This document shows positions 7,722 to 14,275 of a stretch of 14,525 nt of DNA, piece by piece. Every line of letters begins with the position of its first letter. Position 1 is the first letter of the stretch. The stretch spans positions 1-14,525 of the forward strand of contig JAKAXG010000034.1 of NCBI GenBank assembly GCA_021827225.1. The letters are read 5' to 3'. Source of the DNA: Actinomycetes bacterium. GTDB taxonomy: Bacteria; Actinomycetota; Acidimicrobiia; Acidimicrobiales; Palsa-688. The notes under the pieces are model-generated. The model ran no database searches and was not told the origin of the DNA. It saw only the letters and a list, made by a program, of their open reading frames with translations. The position numbers and the translations under genes are program-made.

Positions 7722-8396
7722 ATGGCATCCGAGGGTCATGGCGCGGCAGCGCCCCATACGCTCAGCGCCAAGGCGGAGCGGACCCGTGAAGCTCTGCTCG
7801 ACGCGGCCAGAACGGTGTTCGAGCGGGAGGGGTTCCTCAACGCCCGGGTGACCGACATCACGACCGTGGCACGGGTGGCGCATGGAACGTTCTACACGTA
7901 CTTCCCGTCCAAGGAGGCTATCTTCCGGGAACTGGTGCTGCGGGTGCAGGACGATCTGGCGGCGTCCAACAGCGGACCGGCCGACGGCCCGCCGGCGGAG
8001 CGCATCTGGCAGGCGAACCGGGCCTACGTGGACGCCTATCTCCGGAACGGGGCGATTCTCTGCGCGTTCGAGCAGGCGGCGACCATCCACCCCGGGATCC
8101 GGCAGCTGCGCCGGGAGGTCCGGCGCCCGTACGTGGAGCGGTCCGTGCGTTCGATCAGGCGCTGGCAGGCCCAGGGCATCGCCGACCCGGTGCTCGACGC
8201 CGTGTACACGGCGAACGCCCTCGGGGCGATGGTCGACCGGTTCATGTACACCTGGGTGTCCCTCGACGAGGACTTCGAGAGGGATCTGGCCGTCACCACC
8301 CTCACCCGGCTCTGGGTGCAGGCGCTGGGCATCCGCCCCTCGGAAGAGGCGGTGGAGGAGTGGATCCTGGCCGGGGACGGGGGCCGTCCGGTCTGA
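7722..8396 (+). CDS. TetR-family transcriptional regulator 1 (224 aa)
   Basis: This is a DNA-binding repressor with an N-terminal TetR helix-turn-helix and an all-helical ligand-binding domain. Residues 20-40 form the first helices (ERTREALLDAARTVF and on). The helix-turn-helix spans about 42-61 and ends in the recognition helix VAHGTFYTYF (52-61), which is identical in TetR 2. The C-terminal domain also matches TetR 2 closely: RRWQAQGIADP at 146-156 and AMVDRF at 169-174. The ATG at 7722 has only a distant AGGA upstream, so expression may be weak or leaderless; the exact start is the least certain part. It is transcribed away from the transport operon and converges on cyclase 1 with a 60-base gap. 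The ligand is probably the pathway substrate or its CoA ester, by analogy with other TetR proteins beside acyl-CoA genes. Confidence 0.9.
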   Translation: MASEGHGAAAPHTLSAKAERTREALLDAARTVFEREGFLNARVTDITTVARVAHGTFYTYFPSKEAIFRELVLRVQDDLAASNSGPADGPPAERIWQANRAYVDAYLRNGAILCAFEQAATIHPGIRQLRREVRRPYVERSVRSIRRWQAQGIADPVLDAVYTANALGAMVDRFMYTWVSLDEDFERDLAVTTLTRLWVQALGIRPSEEAVEEWILAGDGGRPV

Positions 8397-8419
8397 TGGT
8401 CCGGGGCGGGTGACGGCCC

Positions 8420-8470
8420 GGGCTATCCGATCGCCTGGGCTATTTGATCGCCTGGGCTATTTGATCGCCT
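8420..8470. repeat. Tandem repeat, 3 x 17 bp, across the 3' end of cyclase 1
   Basis: Units lie at 8420-8436 (GGGCTATCCGATCGCCT), 8437-8453 and 8454-8470 (both GGGCTATTTGATCGCCT). The two right copies are identical and the left copy differs at two bases. On the minus strand the right copy carries the last codons of cyclase 1 and its TAG stop, so the end of the gene has been copied twice downstream. Because 17 is not a multiple of three, the copies could not extend the protein in frame. Confidence 0.9.
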
Positions 8471-9422
8471 GGGGATTGATGGCCGACCCGACCGCCCCCG
8501 TGACCGTGAGCGGCGGTGCCACGAACATGAACTCGTAGACGCCGTCGGCGGCGCAGTCCTCGGCAAGGCGGTCCAGGTCGAACATCTCCCCGATGTGGAT
8601 CCCGGCGTTCACCAGCATGATGATGTGCAGCGGCTGGTACACGTCGGGTGTCTCGTTGGGCAGCACCTCGATACCCCAGGTGTCCAGGGCCACGGCGGCG
8701 ACATCGCGGGGACAGAAGAAGTTGGCGGCGCTGATCGCCAACCCGGGCGCCGGCCCGCCGGCGTACTCGTCCCCCCAGGCCCCCCGCTCGCGGACGGCGC
8801 CCATCCGGCCGGTGCGCACCAGCACCACGTCCCCGGCACCCACCTCGACGCCCTGGGCCTGGGCGCACTGCTCCAGGTCCGTGTCGTGGATGGGCTCGCT
8901 CACGTCCAGCCACCGCTTCCCCTTGTGGCGGGCGATGTCCAGCAGGACGCCTCTGGTCACCATCTTGTCCTTGGCGGCGGTGATGCTGTTCTTCGACGCG
9001 CCCGTGCTGTTGACCGCTTCGGGGCCGAAGCCGTTGTACATCTGGCCTTCGTGGTAGATGTGCGCCAGGGCGTCCCACTGGGTGGCGCACTGCAGCACCA
9101 GGTACACGGCGTCGTCGGTATAGCGCAGGACCGCCAGATGGTCCTGCGCGCCCGAGATCACGTCGCCGCCGTCCTGGAGCATGACGTGAATCGGGTTCAC
9201 CCGGCCGAACGCACCGGTCATGGGGCCGGAGCCATCGAGGGGCAGAGCCAGCGAGAACACCCGCCCGCTCCTGACCAGGCCGGCCGCTTCCCTCACCTTC
9301 TCCGGGGTGATGAGGTTCAGCGTCCCCAGCTGGTCGTCGTCCCCCCATCGGCCCCAGTTGCGGTACCTGAGGGCCATCTCCTTGACGAAGTCGTGGTTGA
9401 GAACCATCTCGCCGGTAGCCAT
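8457..9422 (-). CDS. Cyclase-family (PF04199-type) hydrolase 1 (321 aa)
   Basis: It belongs to the metal-dependent cyclase/kynurenine-formamidase/isatin-hydrolase superfamily, which hydrolyses amide, imide or ester bonds, often in rings. The family motif HxGTHxDxPxH appears here as QCATQWDALAH (111-121): D117 and H121 are kept but both leading histidines are glutamines. Other shared blocks are RNWGRWGDDDQLG (21-33), LLDIARHKGK (160-169) and AGIHIGEMFDLD (273-284). I start at 9422 because AGGAGGGGG lies directly upstream; an ATG 14 codons earlier has no ribosome binding site. It is a paralog of cyclase 2 (11228-12187), with the same QxxTQxDALxH variant. A promoter with an operator lies just upstream, so it can be transcribed separately from ligase 2. 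The substrate is unknown. Confidence 0.87.
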   Translation of the reverse strand: MATGEMVLNHDFVKEMALRYRNWGRWGDDDQLGTLNLITPEKVREAAGLVRSGRVFSLALPLDGSGPMTGAFGRVNPIHVMLQDGGDVISGAQDHLAVLRYTDDAVYLVLQCATQWDALAHIYHEGQMYNGFGPEAVNSTGASKNSITAAKDKMVTRGVLLDIARHKGKRWLDVSEPIHDTDLEQCAQAQGVEVGAGDVVLVRTGRMGAVRERGAWGDEYAGGPAPGLAISAANFFCPRDVAAVALDTWGIEVLPNETPDVYQPLHIIMLVNAGIHIGEMFDLDRLAEDCAADGVYEFMFVAPPLTVTGAVGSAINPQAIK

Positions 9423-9453
9423 ATCCCCCTCCTGGCCGACTCGTTGAAGCCCG

Positions 9454-9482
9454 ACCGTATCCATTTATGACGTAGATGTCAA
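9454..9482 (-). promoter_or_regulatory. Candidate promoter of cyclase 1
   Basis: On the minus strand, TTGACA (9482-9477) is followed after 17 bases by TACGGT (9459-9454). The -35 is perfect and the -10 fits TANNNT only. Transcription would start near 9447, about 25 nt before the ATG at 9422. Spacing and layout are the same as for the transport-operon promoter at 7597-7625. Confidence 0.45.
9467..9482. promoter_or_regulatory. Candidate TetR operator, site 2
   Basis: ATGAC-GTAGAT-GTCAA has perfect TGAC/GTCA arms around a 6-base centre; only the outermost base pair breaks symmetry. It matches 13 of 16 positions of site 1 and 11 of 16 of site 3, and the five bases after it (TATCA) are identical to those after site 3. 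It overlaps the -35 of the cyclase 1 promoter. Confidence 0.5.
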
Positions 9483-9483
9483 T

Positions 9484-9522
9484 ATCACTTGCCGGCATCA
9501 CTTGCCGGCATCACTTGCCGGC
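9484..9522. repeat. Tandem repeat, 3 x 13 bp, between ligase 2 and cyclase 1
   Basis: Three identical copies of ATCACTTGCCGGC run without gaps at 9484-9496, 9497-9509 and 9510-9522. They begin two bases after operator site 2, just upstream of the predicted -35 of cyclase 1. They could be a slippage product, or repeated protein-binding sites upstream of the promoter. Confidence 0.92.
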
Positions 9523-9569
9523 GCCGGGCCGGCGGCGGGTCCCAGGTGCCCGACCGCCGGCCGGCGGTA

Positions 9570-11222
9570 CTAGCGAGCCCGGAGCTCCCTCCTCAGGATC
9601 TTGCCGGTCGTCGTCTTGGGCAGCTCGTCGATGATCTCCACCGAGCGCGGATACTTGTACGCCGCCATCCGCTCCCGGCAGAACGAGATGATCTCGTCGG
9701 GTTCGGCGGTGGCATTCGGTCTCAGGCTGACGTAGGCCTTGACGGTCTCTCCCCGGTACTCGTCGGGCACGCCCACCACCGCCGCCTCGCGCACCGACGG
9801 GTGGGTGTAGAGCACGTCCTCCACCTCGCGCGGCCACACCTTGTAGCCGGCCACGTTGATCTGGTCCTTCTTGCGGTCGACGATGTAGAACCAGCCGTCG
9901 TCGTCCATGTACCCGACGTCGCCGGTCCGAAGCTGGCCGCCGCCGAGCGCCTTCTCGGTCTCCTCCGGCTTCTCCCAGTAGCCGGCCACGACCTGCGGGC
10001 CCGAGGTGACCAGTTCGCCCACCTCGCCGGCCGGCACGTCCTCCCCCTGCTCGTTCTGGATCCGCACGATCGTGTTGTAGATCGGCACGCCCACCGACAA
10101 AGCTCCGGAAGCGGGATCCACCGGCGCCTCCGCCCCGAGGGGGACGGCGTGTGACGGCGAGGTCGTCTCGGTCAGGCCGTAGATGTTGTGGATGTAGTGG
10201 CCGAACACGCCCTGGAACTCCGTCACCGTGCTCGGTGGGATGGGCGCGCCACCGGAGTAGATCTTGGTCAGCGAGGCCAGATCCTCCCGCTTGACGCCCG
10301 GCGCGTTCATCAAGGCGATGAAGACGGTGATCGAGCCGACCGTGAAGGTCGGCCGCTCCGTGCGGATCACCTCCACCATGACCGACGGCTCGAACCGGTA
10401 GGCGAGCACCAGAGGGGCGGGTAGCAGGAAGCTGAGGGCGATGTGGCCGATGAGACCGGTGATGTGGAACAGCGGGGCCACGCCCAGCACGGTGTCATCG
10501 GGCCCGAGGCCTATCCAGTCCCGGTAGCTCTGGGCGTTGAAGACGATGTTCCGGTGGGTCGTCATGGCGCCCTTCGGGGGCCCCGTCGTCCCCGACGTGT
10601 AGGTCAGGAAGGCGGTGTCGCCGGCGTCGAGCTCGACCGCCGGGGGCTTCTGCCCGTCGAAGCGCTCCACCAGGGCGAGCAGGTCCGTGGTCCCCTCGGG
10701 GGTGTGCTTCTTCAGCGCGGAGAACAGGCGGGGGTCCGGGTCCGTCAGGAAGTCCAGCTCCGAGGTGGTCAGCACCTGGCGGACCGCGGTGGACGGCACC
10801 ACCTCCGCAGCCACGGAATCGAACAGGTCCGGGTGGCACACCAGGGCGGAGGCCGCGGAATCGTCGAGGAGGACCTTGAGCTCCTTGGCCTTGTTCATCG
10901 GGTTGATCGACACCATGATCCCGCCGGCCTTCCATGTGGCGAGCATGCACAGCACGAACTGCGGGACGTTCTGCAGGTACACCGCCAGCCGGTCGCCCGG
11001 ACGGAAGCCTCCCTCGACCAGCCCGGCGGCCAGGGCGTCGGTCATGCGGTCGACCTGCTCGAGGGTCAGCTTCGATCCGAAATAACGGATCAGGTCCCGC
11101 TCAGGAGCCCGGCGCACCGACTCGCGGAACATCTCCAGGGCGGTGTTGAACTCGACTTTGATGTCGGACGGCTGACCGGCGTTGTAGCGGGCCAGCCAGG
11201 GGCGGTCGTCGTAGATGCTCAT
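9570..11222 (-). CDS. Acyl-CoA ligase / AMP-dependent synthetase 2 (550 aa)
   Basis: This is a second ANL-superfamily ligase forming an acyl-CoA from a free acid, ATP and CoA. Motifs in order: P-loop YTSGTTGPPKG at 208-218, SGGAPIPP at 323-330, YGLTET at 348-353, TGD at 433-435, hinge DRKKDQINVAGYKVWPREVE at 449-468 and the C-terminal catalytic lysine K541 in TTGKILRREL. All conserved blocks are present. The start at 11222 gives the natural N-terminus (MSIYDDRPWLARYN) five bases after the cyclase 2 stop; only a weak AGTAGG precedes it, so translation is probably coupled to cyclase 2. The frame is open further upstream inside cyclase 2, but that part is shadow sequence. Its pairing with a cyclase-family hydrolase suggests it activates the acid that the hydrolase releases. 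Substrate preference cannot be read from the motifs. Confidence 0.92.
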   Translation of the reverse strand: MSIYDDRPWLARYNAGQPSDIKVEFNTALEMFRESVRRAPERDLIRYFGSKLTLEQVDRMTDALAAGLVEGGFRPGDRLAVYLQNVPQFVLCMLATWKAGGIMVSINPMNKAKELKVLLDDSAASALVCHPDLFDSVAAEVVPSTAVRQVLTTSELDFLTDPDPRLFSALKKHTPEGTTDLLALVERFDGQKPPAVELDAGDTAFLTYTSGTTGPPKGAMTTHRNIVFNAQSYRDWIGLGPDDTVLGVAPLFHITGLIGHIALSFLLPAPLVLAYRFEPSVMVEVIRTERPTFTVGSITVFIALMNAPGVKREDLASLTKIYSGGAPIPPSTVTEFQGVFGHYIHNIYGLTETTSPSHAVPLGAEAPVDPASGALSVGVPIYNTIVRIQNEQGEDVPAGEVGELVTSGPQVVAGYWEKPEETEKALGGGQLRTGDVGYMDDDGWFYIVDRKKDQINVAGYKVWPREVEDVLYTHPSVREAAVVGVPDEYRGETVKAYVSLRPNATAEPDEIISFCRERMAAYKYPRSVEIIDELPKTTTGKILRRELRAR

Positions 11223-11227
11223 GGGGC

Positions 11228-12187
11228 CTACTTCACCGCGATGGGGTTGACGGGGGCGCCCGTGCCCCGCACCACCTTCAGCGGGGCGGCGGCGTACAGG
11301 AAGTCCCACTGGCCGTCCGCGGCGCAGTCCGACGCCAACTCGTCCAGCTTGCATATCTCGGTGAACGCCACCCCCAGGTTGCGCATGAGGGCGCAGTGCA
11401 GGGGCAGGGCGGCGCCGCTCTTGGGCTCGTAGGTCACCTCGTTGGCGATGGTGTCGGTGACCAGGTTCGGGATCTCCATGTCCCTGAACCACTCGACCAG
11501 CTCCCGGGAGTAGGTCAGGCCGGGCTCGTTGAACCCGTCGTAGAACTCCGCCTGGGGGACCGTGTAGAAGTACTCGATGAAGCCGGTGCGGATGAGCAGG
11601 ATGCTGCGCGGCTCGATGGTCACGCCCTGCGCCCGGGCGGCGTCCTCCAGGTCCACGTGGTCGAAGGTCTCCCCCTTGTCGAGGTGGTCCTTACCGCGGT
11701 GGCGGGCCATGTCGATGAGCACGCCCCGCCCCACCACACCCTTCTCGGCGATGGGCAGGATGCTGGCCTTGCTCAGACCGCCGATGGTGGTGTTGGCGTC
11801 GTAGCCGTTGTAGATGGTCCCGTCGTACCAGACGTGGCCGAGGGCGTCGTACTGGGTGGAGCCCTGCAGGAAGGCGGTGACGAAGTCGTCGGCGTAGTGC
11901 AGGCCGCCGGGGAACTGCGGGGCCTTGTCACCCTGGAAGGTGCCCTCGTCGATGACCATCAGCTTCTCCGCCCCCCGCCGCCCCGGCCACACCGGGTCGC
12001 CGGACGGGTGACCCATGTGCACCATGAGGGTGAACACCTTGCCCGACCGGACGGCGCTTATCCCCTTCAGCACCTCGGCGGTGCCCAGATAGTTGAGGCT
12101 CCCGAGCTCGTCCTCTGATCCCCACTTCCCCCAGTTCAGAGGGGTATCCTCTCCTAGGATTTCTCTCATGGGCGGTGTCGTCGTCAT
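11228..12187 (-). CDS. Cyclase-family (PF04199-type) hydrolase 2 (319 aa)
   Basis: This is a paralog of cyclase 1 in the same superfamily of metal-dependent amide/ester/ring hydrolases. The signature reads QGSTQYDALGH (108-118), again with glutamines in place of the two leading histidines and with D114 and H118 kept. Matching blocks include LNWGKWGSEDELGSLNYL (17-34), LIDMARHRGKDHLD (157-170), LLIRTGF (197-203) and the C-terminal VNPIAVK, close to INPQAIK in cyclase 1. The ATG at 12187 has GAGGGA about six bases upstream. It is probably the first gene of an operon with ligase 2, five bases downstream. Operator site 3 lies 85-102 bases upstream in the region shared with TetR 2. Two divergent paralogs may handle related substrates or successive hydrolysis steps. 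Confidence 0.87.
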   Translation of the reverse strand: MTTTPPMREILGEDTPLNWGKWGSEDELGSLNYLGTAEVLKGISAVRSGKVFTLMVHMGHPSGDPVWPGRRGAEKLMVIDEGTFQGDKAPQFPGGLHYADDFVTAFLQGSTQYDALGHVWYDGTIYNGYDANTTIGGLSKASILPIAEKGVVGRGVLIDMARHRGKDHLDKGETFDHVDLEDAARAQGVTIEPRSILLIRTGFIEYFYTVPQAEFYDGFNEPGLTYSRELVEWFRDMEIPNLVTDTIANEVTYEPKSGAALPLHCALMRNLGVAFTEICKLDELASDCAADGQWDFLYAAAPLKVVRGTGAPVNPIAVK

Positions 12188-12271
12188 AACTGTCCCTCGT
12201 ATCTTTCCGAGTTGAGACTGCTTGCCGATTCGCCTGCAACAACCAGACCGGTGAGACGCTTGTCACAGCTG

Positions 12272-12289
12272 ATTGATGCTGATATCAAT
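12272..12289. promoter_or_regulatory. Candidate TetR operator, site 3
   Basis: ATTGAT-GCTGAT-ATCAAT is a perfect 6-bp inverted repeat with a 6-base centre, between the divergent cyclase 2 and TetR 2 genes. It fits TTGAY-GYNGRT-RTCAA, shared with sites 1 and 2, and the following TATCA equals that after site 2. Minus-strand TTGATA overlaps it at the equivalent place to the other -35 elements, but I see no good -10 at 16-18 bases. Confidence 0.5.
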
Positions 12290-12438
12290 ATCAGATATGT
12301 GCTCCTGCCGCTAGTCCGGCGGCCGGCCAATCCCCTCCGCCTTGCAGGGTACTCAGCCGTCGAAGCAGTATCCCGGGTCCAGCAGAACCACCCACTTCCA
12401 GGGGCGGCAACGGAGCCGTCCGTGCCAAGGAGCTTCGC

Positions 12439-13134
12439 ATGAGCAGTTCGGACAACGTCCGCGTCGACGAGGAGGCCGACGACGGGCTGAGCCCCAAGGC
12501 GCGCCGGACAAGGGAGTTGCTGATCGGCGCGGCACGGACGGTCTTCGCCCGCGACGGTTTCCTGGACGCCCGGATCAGCGACATCGCCACCGAGGCCGGG
12601 GTCGCCCACGGCACCTTCTACACCTACTTCGACTCCAAAGAGGCGGTGTTCCGGGAGGTGATGGTCCGGCTGTTCGACGAGCTGAGGGAGGACCCGGCGG
12701 TGTCGCCCTACCACTCGGACGAGCCGCTCGAGCGGATCGAACACGCCAACCGCCGGTTCATCGACGTCTACCGCCGCAACGCCCGGTTGATCGCCACCGT
12801 CGAGCAGGTCGTAACCTTCAGCGACGACATCCGGGCGCTCCGCCGGGAGCTGCGAAACCCGTGGGTGCAGCGCAACATCCGCTCCATCCAGCGCTGGCAG
12901 GCCGCCGGCATCGCCGACCCCGAACTGGACCCCGAGTACGCCGCCGCCGCCCTGCAGGCCATGGTTGACCGCTTCGCGTACGTGTGGGTGGTGCTGGGCT
13001 ACGACTTCGACGAGGACCGGGCGGTGCGCACCCTGACCCGCATGTGGGCGCTGGCCCTGGGCATGCAGGCGCCCCCCTCCACCCGGGCGCCGGCCAAGAA
13101 GGCCGGGCGGCGGAAGGCGGCGTCCAAGGGCTGA
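12439..13134 (+). CDS. TetR-family transcriptional regulator 2 (231 aa)
   Basis: This is a TetR repressor and clear paralog of TetR 1. The helix-turn-helix lies at about 45-64, and its recognition helix VAHGTFYTYF (55-64) is the same as in TetR 1. Also shared are AARTVF (31-36), QRWQAAGIADP (151-161), AMVDRF (174-179) and a LTRMWALALGM block (199-209). AAGGAG at 12427-12432 sits six bases before the ATG and fixes the start. The last 20 or so residues (about 212-231) are Lys/Arg/Ala/Pro-rich and absent from TetR 1; they may add non-specific DNA contacts. It is divergent from cyclase 2 across 251 bases holding operator site 3, the classic arrangement for a self-regulated repressor of the neighbouring operon. 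Its stop lies 13 bases from the convergent reductase gene, with no visible terminator. Confidence 0.92.
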   Translation: MSSSDNVRVDEEADDGLSPKARRTRELLIGAARTVFARDGFLDARISDIATEAGVAHGTFYTYFDSKEAVFREVMVRLFDELREDPAVSPYHSDEPLERIEHANRRFIDVYRRNARLIATVEQVVTFSDDIRALRRELRNPWVQRNIRSIQRWQAAGIADPELDPEYAAAALQAMVDRFAYVWVVLGYDFDEDRAVRTLTRMWALALGMQAPPSTRAPAKKAGRRKAASKG

Positions 13135-13147
13135 ACGGCGGTCCCCC

Positions 13148-14236
13148 TCAACGGGAGGGCAGCACCTTGCGATCCATGAGGACCTGCAGCCAGTGGGTGA
13201 AGCTGGCCTCCGTGTCCCACGTCCCGGTGAATCCGGCCTGCTTGACCTTCACGGTGCTCACGAATGCCGGCGGCGGGGACTGCGGGGCGCCGTAGGCGAA
13301 ACAGAAGTCGGCGTAGTGGTGGGACTCGCCCAGGATGTCGGTCATCGACAGGCGGCGGAGGCCGTGACGCTCCACGATGCGGTCCCACACGGCGGCCCTG
13401 GCCGGCAGGAACTCGGCCAGTTGCCGGGGCTCGTCCTCCCCGGTTTCCACGCCGAGCGTCTCGGCCATGGCCGGCCAGAGGTCCCGCCATTCGAACACCT
13501 CACCGTTGGTCAGGTTGAAGGTCTCCCCCCTCGCCCGCTCGGAGCCGGCCCCCCACACCAGGGCGTCCGCCACCAGACGGGCATCGACGGCCTCCCACAC
13601 CCACGACGGCCCCCCGGGGAACGCGAACGGGCGGCCCTCCTCCCGGCATATCGCCGCGTAGACACCGATCACGGGTGGCAGGTTCATCACCACCCCGTAG
13701 TTCGGTCCCACGATCAGCTGCGGGCGCCAGATGCTGAAATCCCACCCCTGCTCGGCCGCCTTCGAGCGGACGTAGTCCTCTTGGAGCCAGTAGAAGTTGG
13801 GGTGGTCGTCGCGGGCGAAGCGCTCCCGGGCCGGGATGCGGATGGGGTGGATGTGCACCCCGTAGGCCTTGGTGCCCTGCAGCAGGCTGACGTGACGCAG
13901 GCCGGACGAGGCGGCGGTCAGCGGGTCCATGAGATTGGCCAGCATCTGCAGGTTGGTCTGCATCTGGTCGTCTTCCTGCCAGCCGGGGATCAGCCCCGGC
14001 TTCTCGAAGACGGCGGCGTAGACGACGTGGGTGACGTCGCCCACGCCCCCGAAGGTCCGGCCGCACTCCTCGCGGTCGCGCAGATCGACCGCCAGGTGGG
14101 TGAAATCCCTGGTGGTGTCCACCTCCGGGCGGCGCCGCGACACGGCGACGACCTCGTAGCCCTCCCGTAGAAACGCCTCCACCGCGGCGGTCCCGACGAG
14201 ACCGCTGGCACCGGCGATCAACACCTTTCCCGGCAT
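13148..14236 (-). CDS. PRISE-like NAD(P)-dependent SDR-type reductase/epimerase (362 aa)
   Basis: This is an extended short-chain dehydrogenase with an N-terminal Rossmann motif GASGLVG at 9-15 and SRRR at 33-36, which would suit NADPH binding. It lacks the usual YxxxK pair. Instead it has LLQGTKAYG around K123 and HPNFYWLQEDY around Y149, which resemble the Lys and NFYY motifs of the PRISE group (progesterone 5-beta-reductase/iridoid synthase). That group reduces activated C=C bonds of enones. RPQLIVGPN follows at 171-179. The ATG at 14236 has a strong GGAGG upstream. It lies 36 bases after an acyl-CoA dehydrogenase and probably shares its transcript; it converges on TetR 2. A role in reducing an enone or enoyl intermediate is inferred. 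A plain NAD-dependent epimerase/dehydratase is the alternative. Confidence 0.85.
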   Translation of the reverse strand: MPGKVLIAGASGLVGTAAVEAFLREGYEVVAVSRRRPEVDTTRDFTHLAVDLRDREECGRTFGGVGDVTHVVYAAVFEKPGLIPGWQEDDQMQTNLQMLANLMDPLTAASSGLRHVSLLQGTKAYGVHIHPIRIPARERFARDDHPNFYWLQEDYVRSKAAEQGWDFSIWRPQLIVGPNYGVVMNLPPVIGVYAAICREEGRPFAFPGGPSWVWEAVDARLVADALVWGAGSERARGETFNLTNGEVFEWRDLWPAMAETLGVETGEDEPRQLAEFLPARAAVWDRIVERHGLRRLSMTDILGESHHYADFCFAYGAPQSPPPAFVSTVKVKQAGFTGTWDTEASFTHWLQVLMDRKVLPSR

Positions 14237-14261
14237 GGTCCTCCCCCTCCTACCTGTTGTG

Positions 14262-14275
14262 TGAGCGAGCGCTCA
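14262..14275. promoter_or_regulatory. Perfect palindrome TGAGCG-AG-CGCTCA before the reductase gene
   Basis: A 6-bp inverted repeat with a 2-base centre lies 26 bases upstream of the reductase ATG and overlaps the TGA stop of the acyl-CoA dehydrogenase. Its size and symmetry suit a TetR-family operator, but it is unlike the TTGAY sites elsewhere in the window, so a different regulator would be needed. No -10/-35 pair is evident next to it. Confidence 0.35.

Noticed and set aside
8397..8456. Transcription terminator between TetR 1 and cyclase 1
   Set aside because: Only a short GC-rich inverted repeat is visible with no T-run; it is too weak to call.
9423..9464. Upstream ATG for cyclase 1 at 9464
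   Set aside because: It adds 14 residues not seen in the paralog, lacks a ribosome binding site and overlaps the predicted -10 and spacer; AGGAGGGGG supports 9422.
8420..9522. CRISPR-like repeats
   Set aside because: The 17-bp and 13-bp repeats are contiguous with no spacers, so they are simple tandem duplications.
11223..11492. Upstream extension of the ligase 2 frame
   Set aside because: It lies within cyclase 2, is Arg/Gly/His-rich shadow sequence, and the protein's natural N-terminus begins at 11222.
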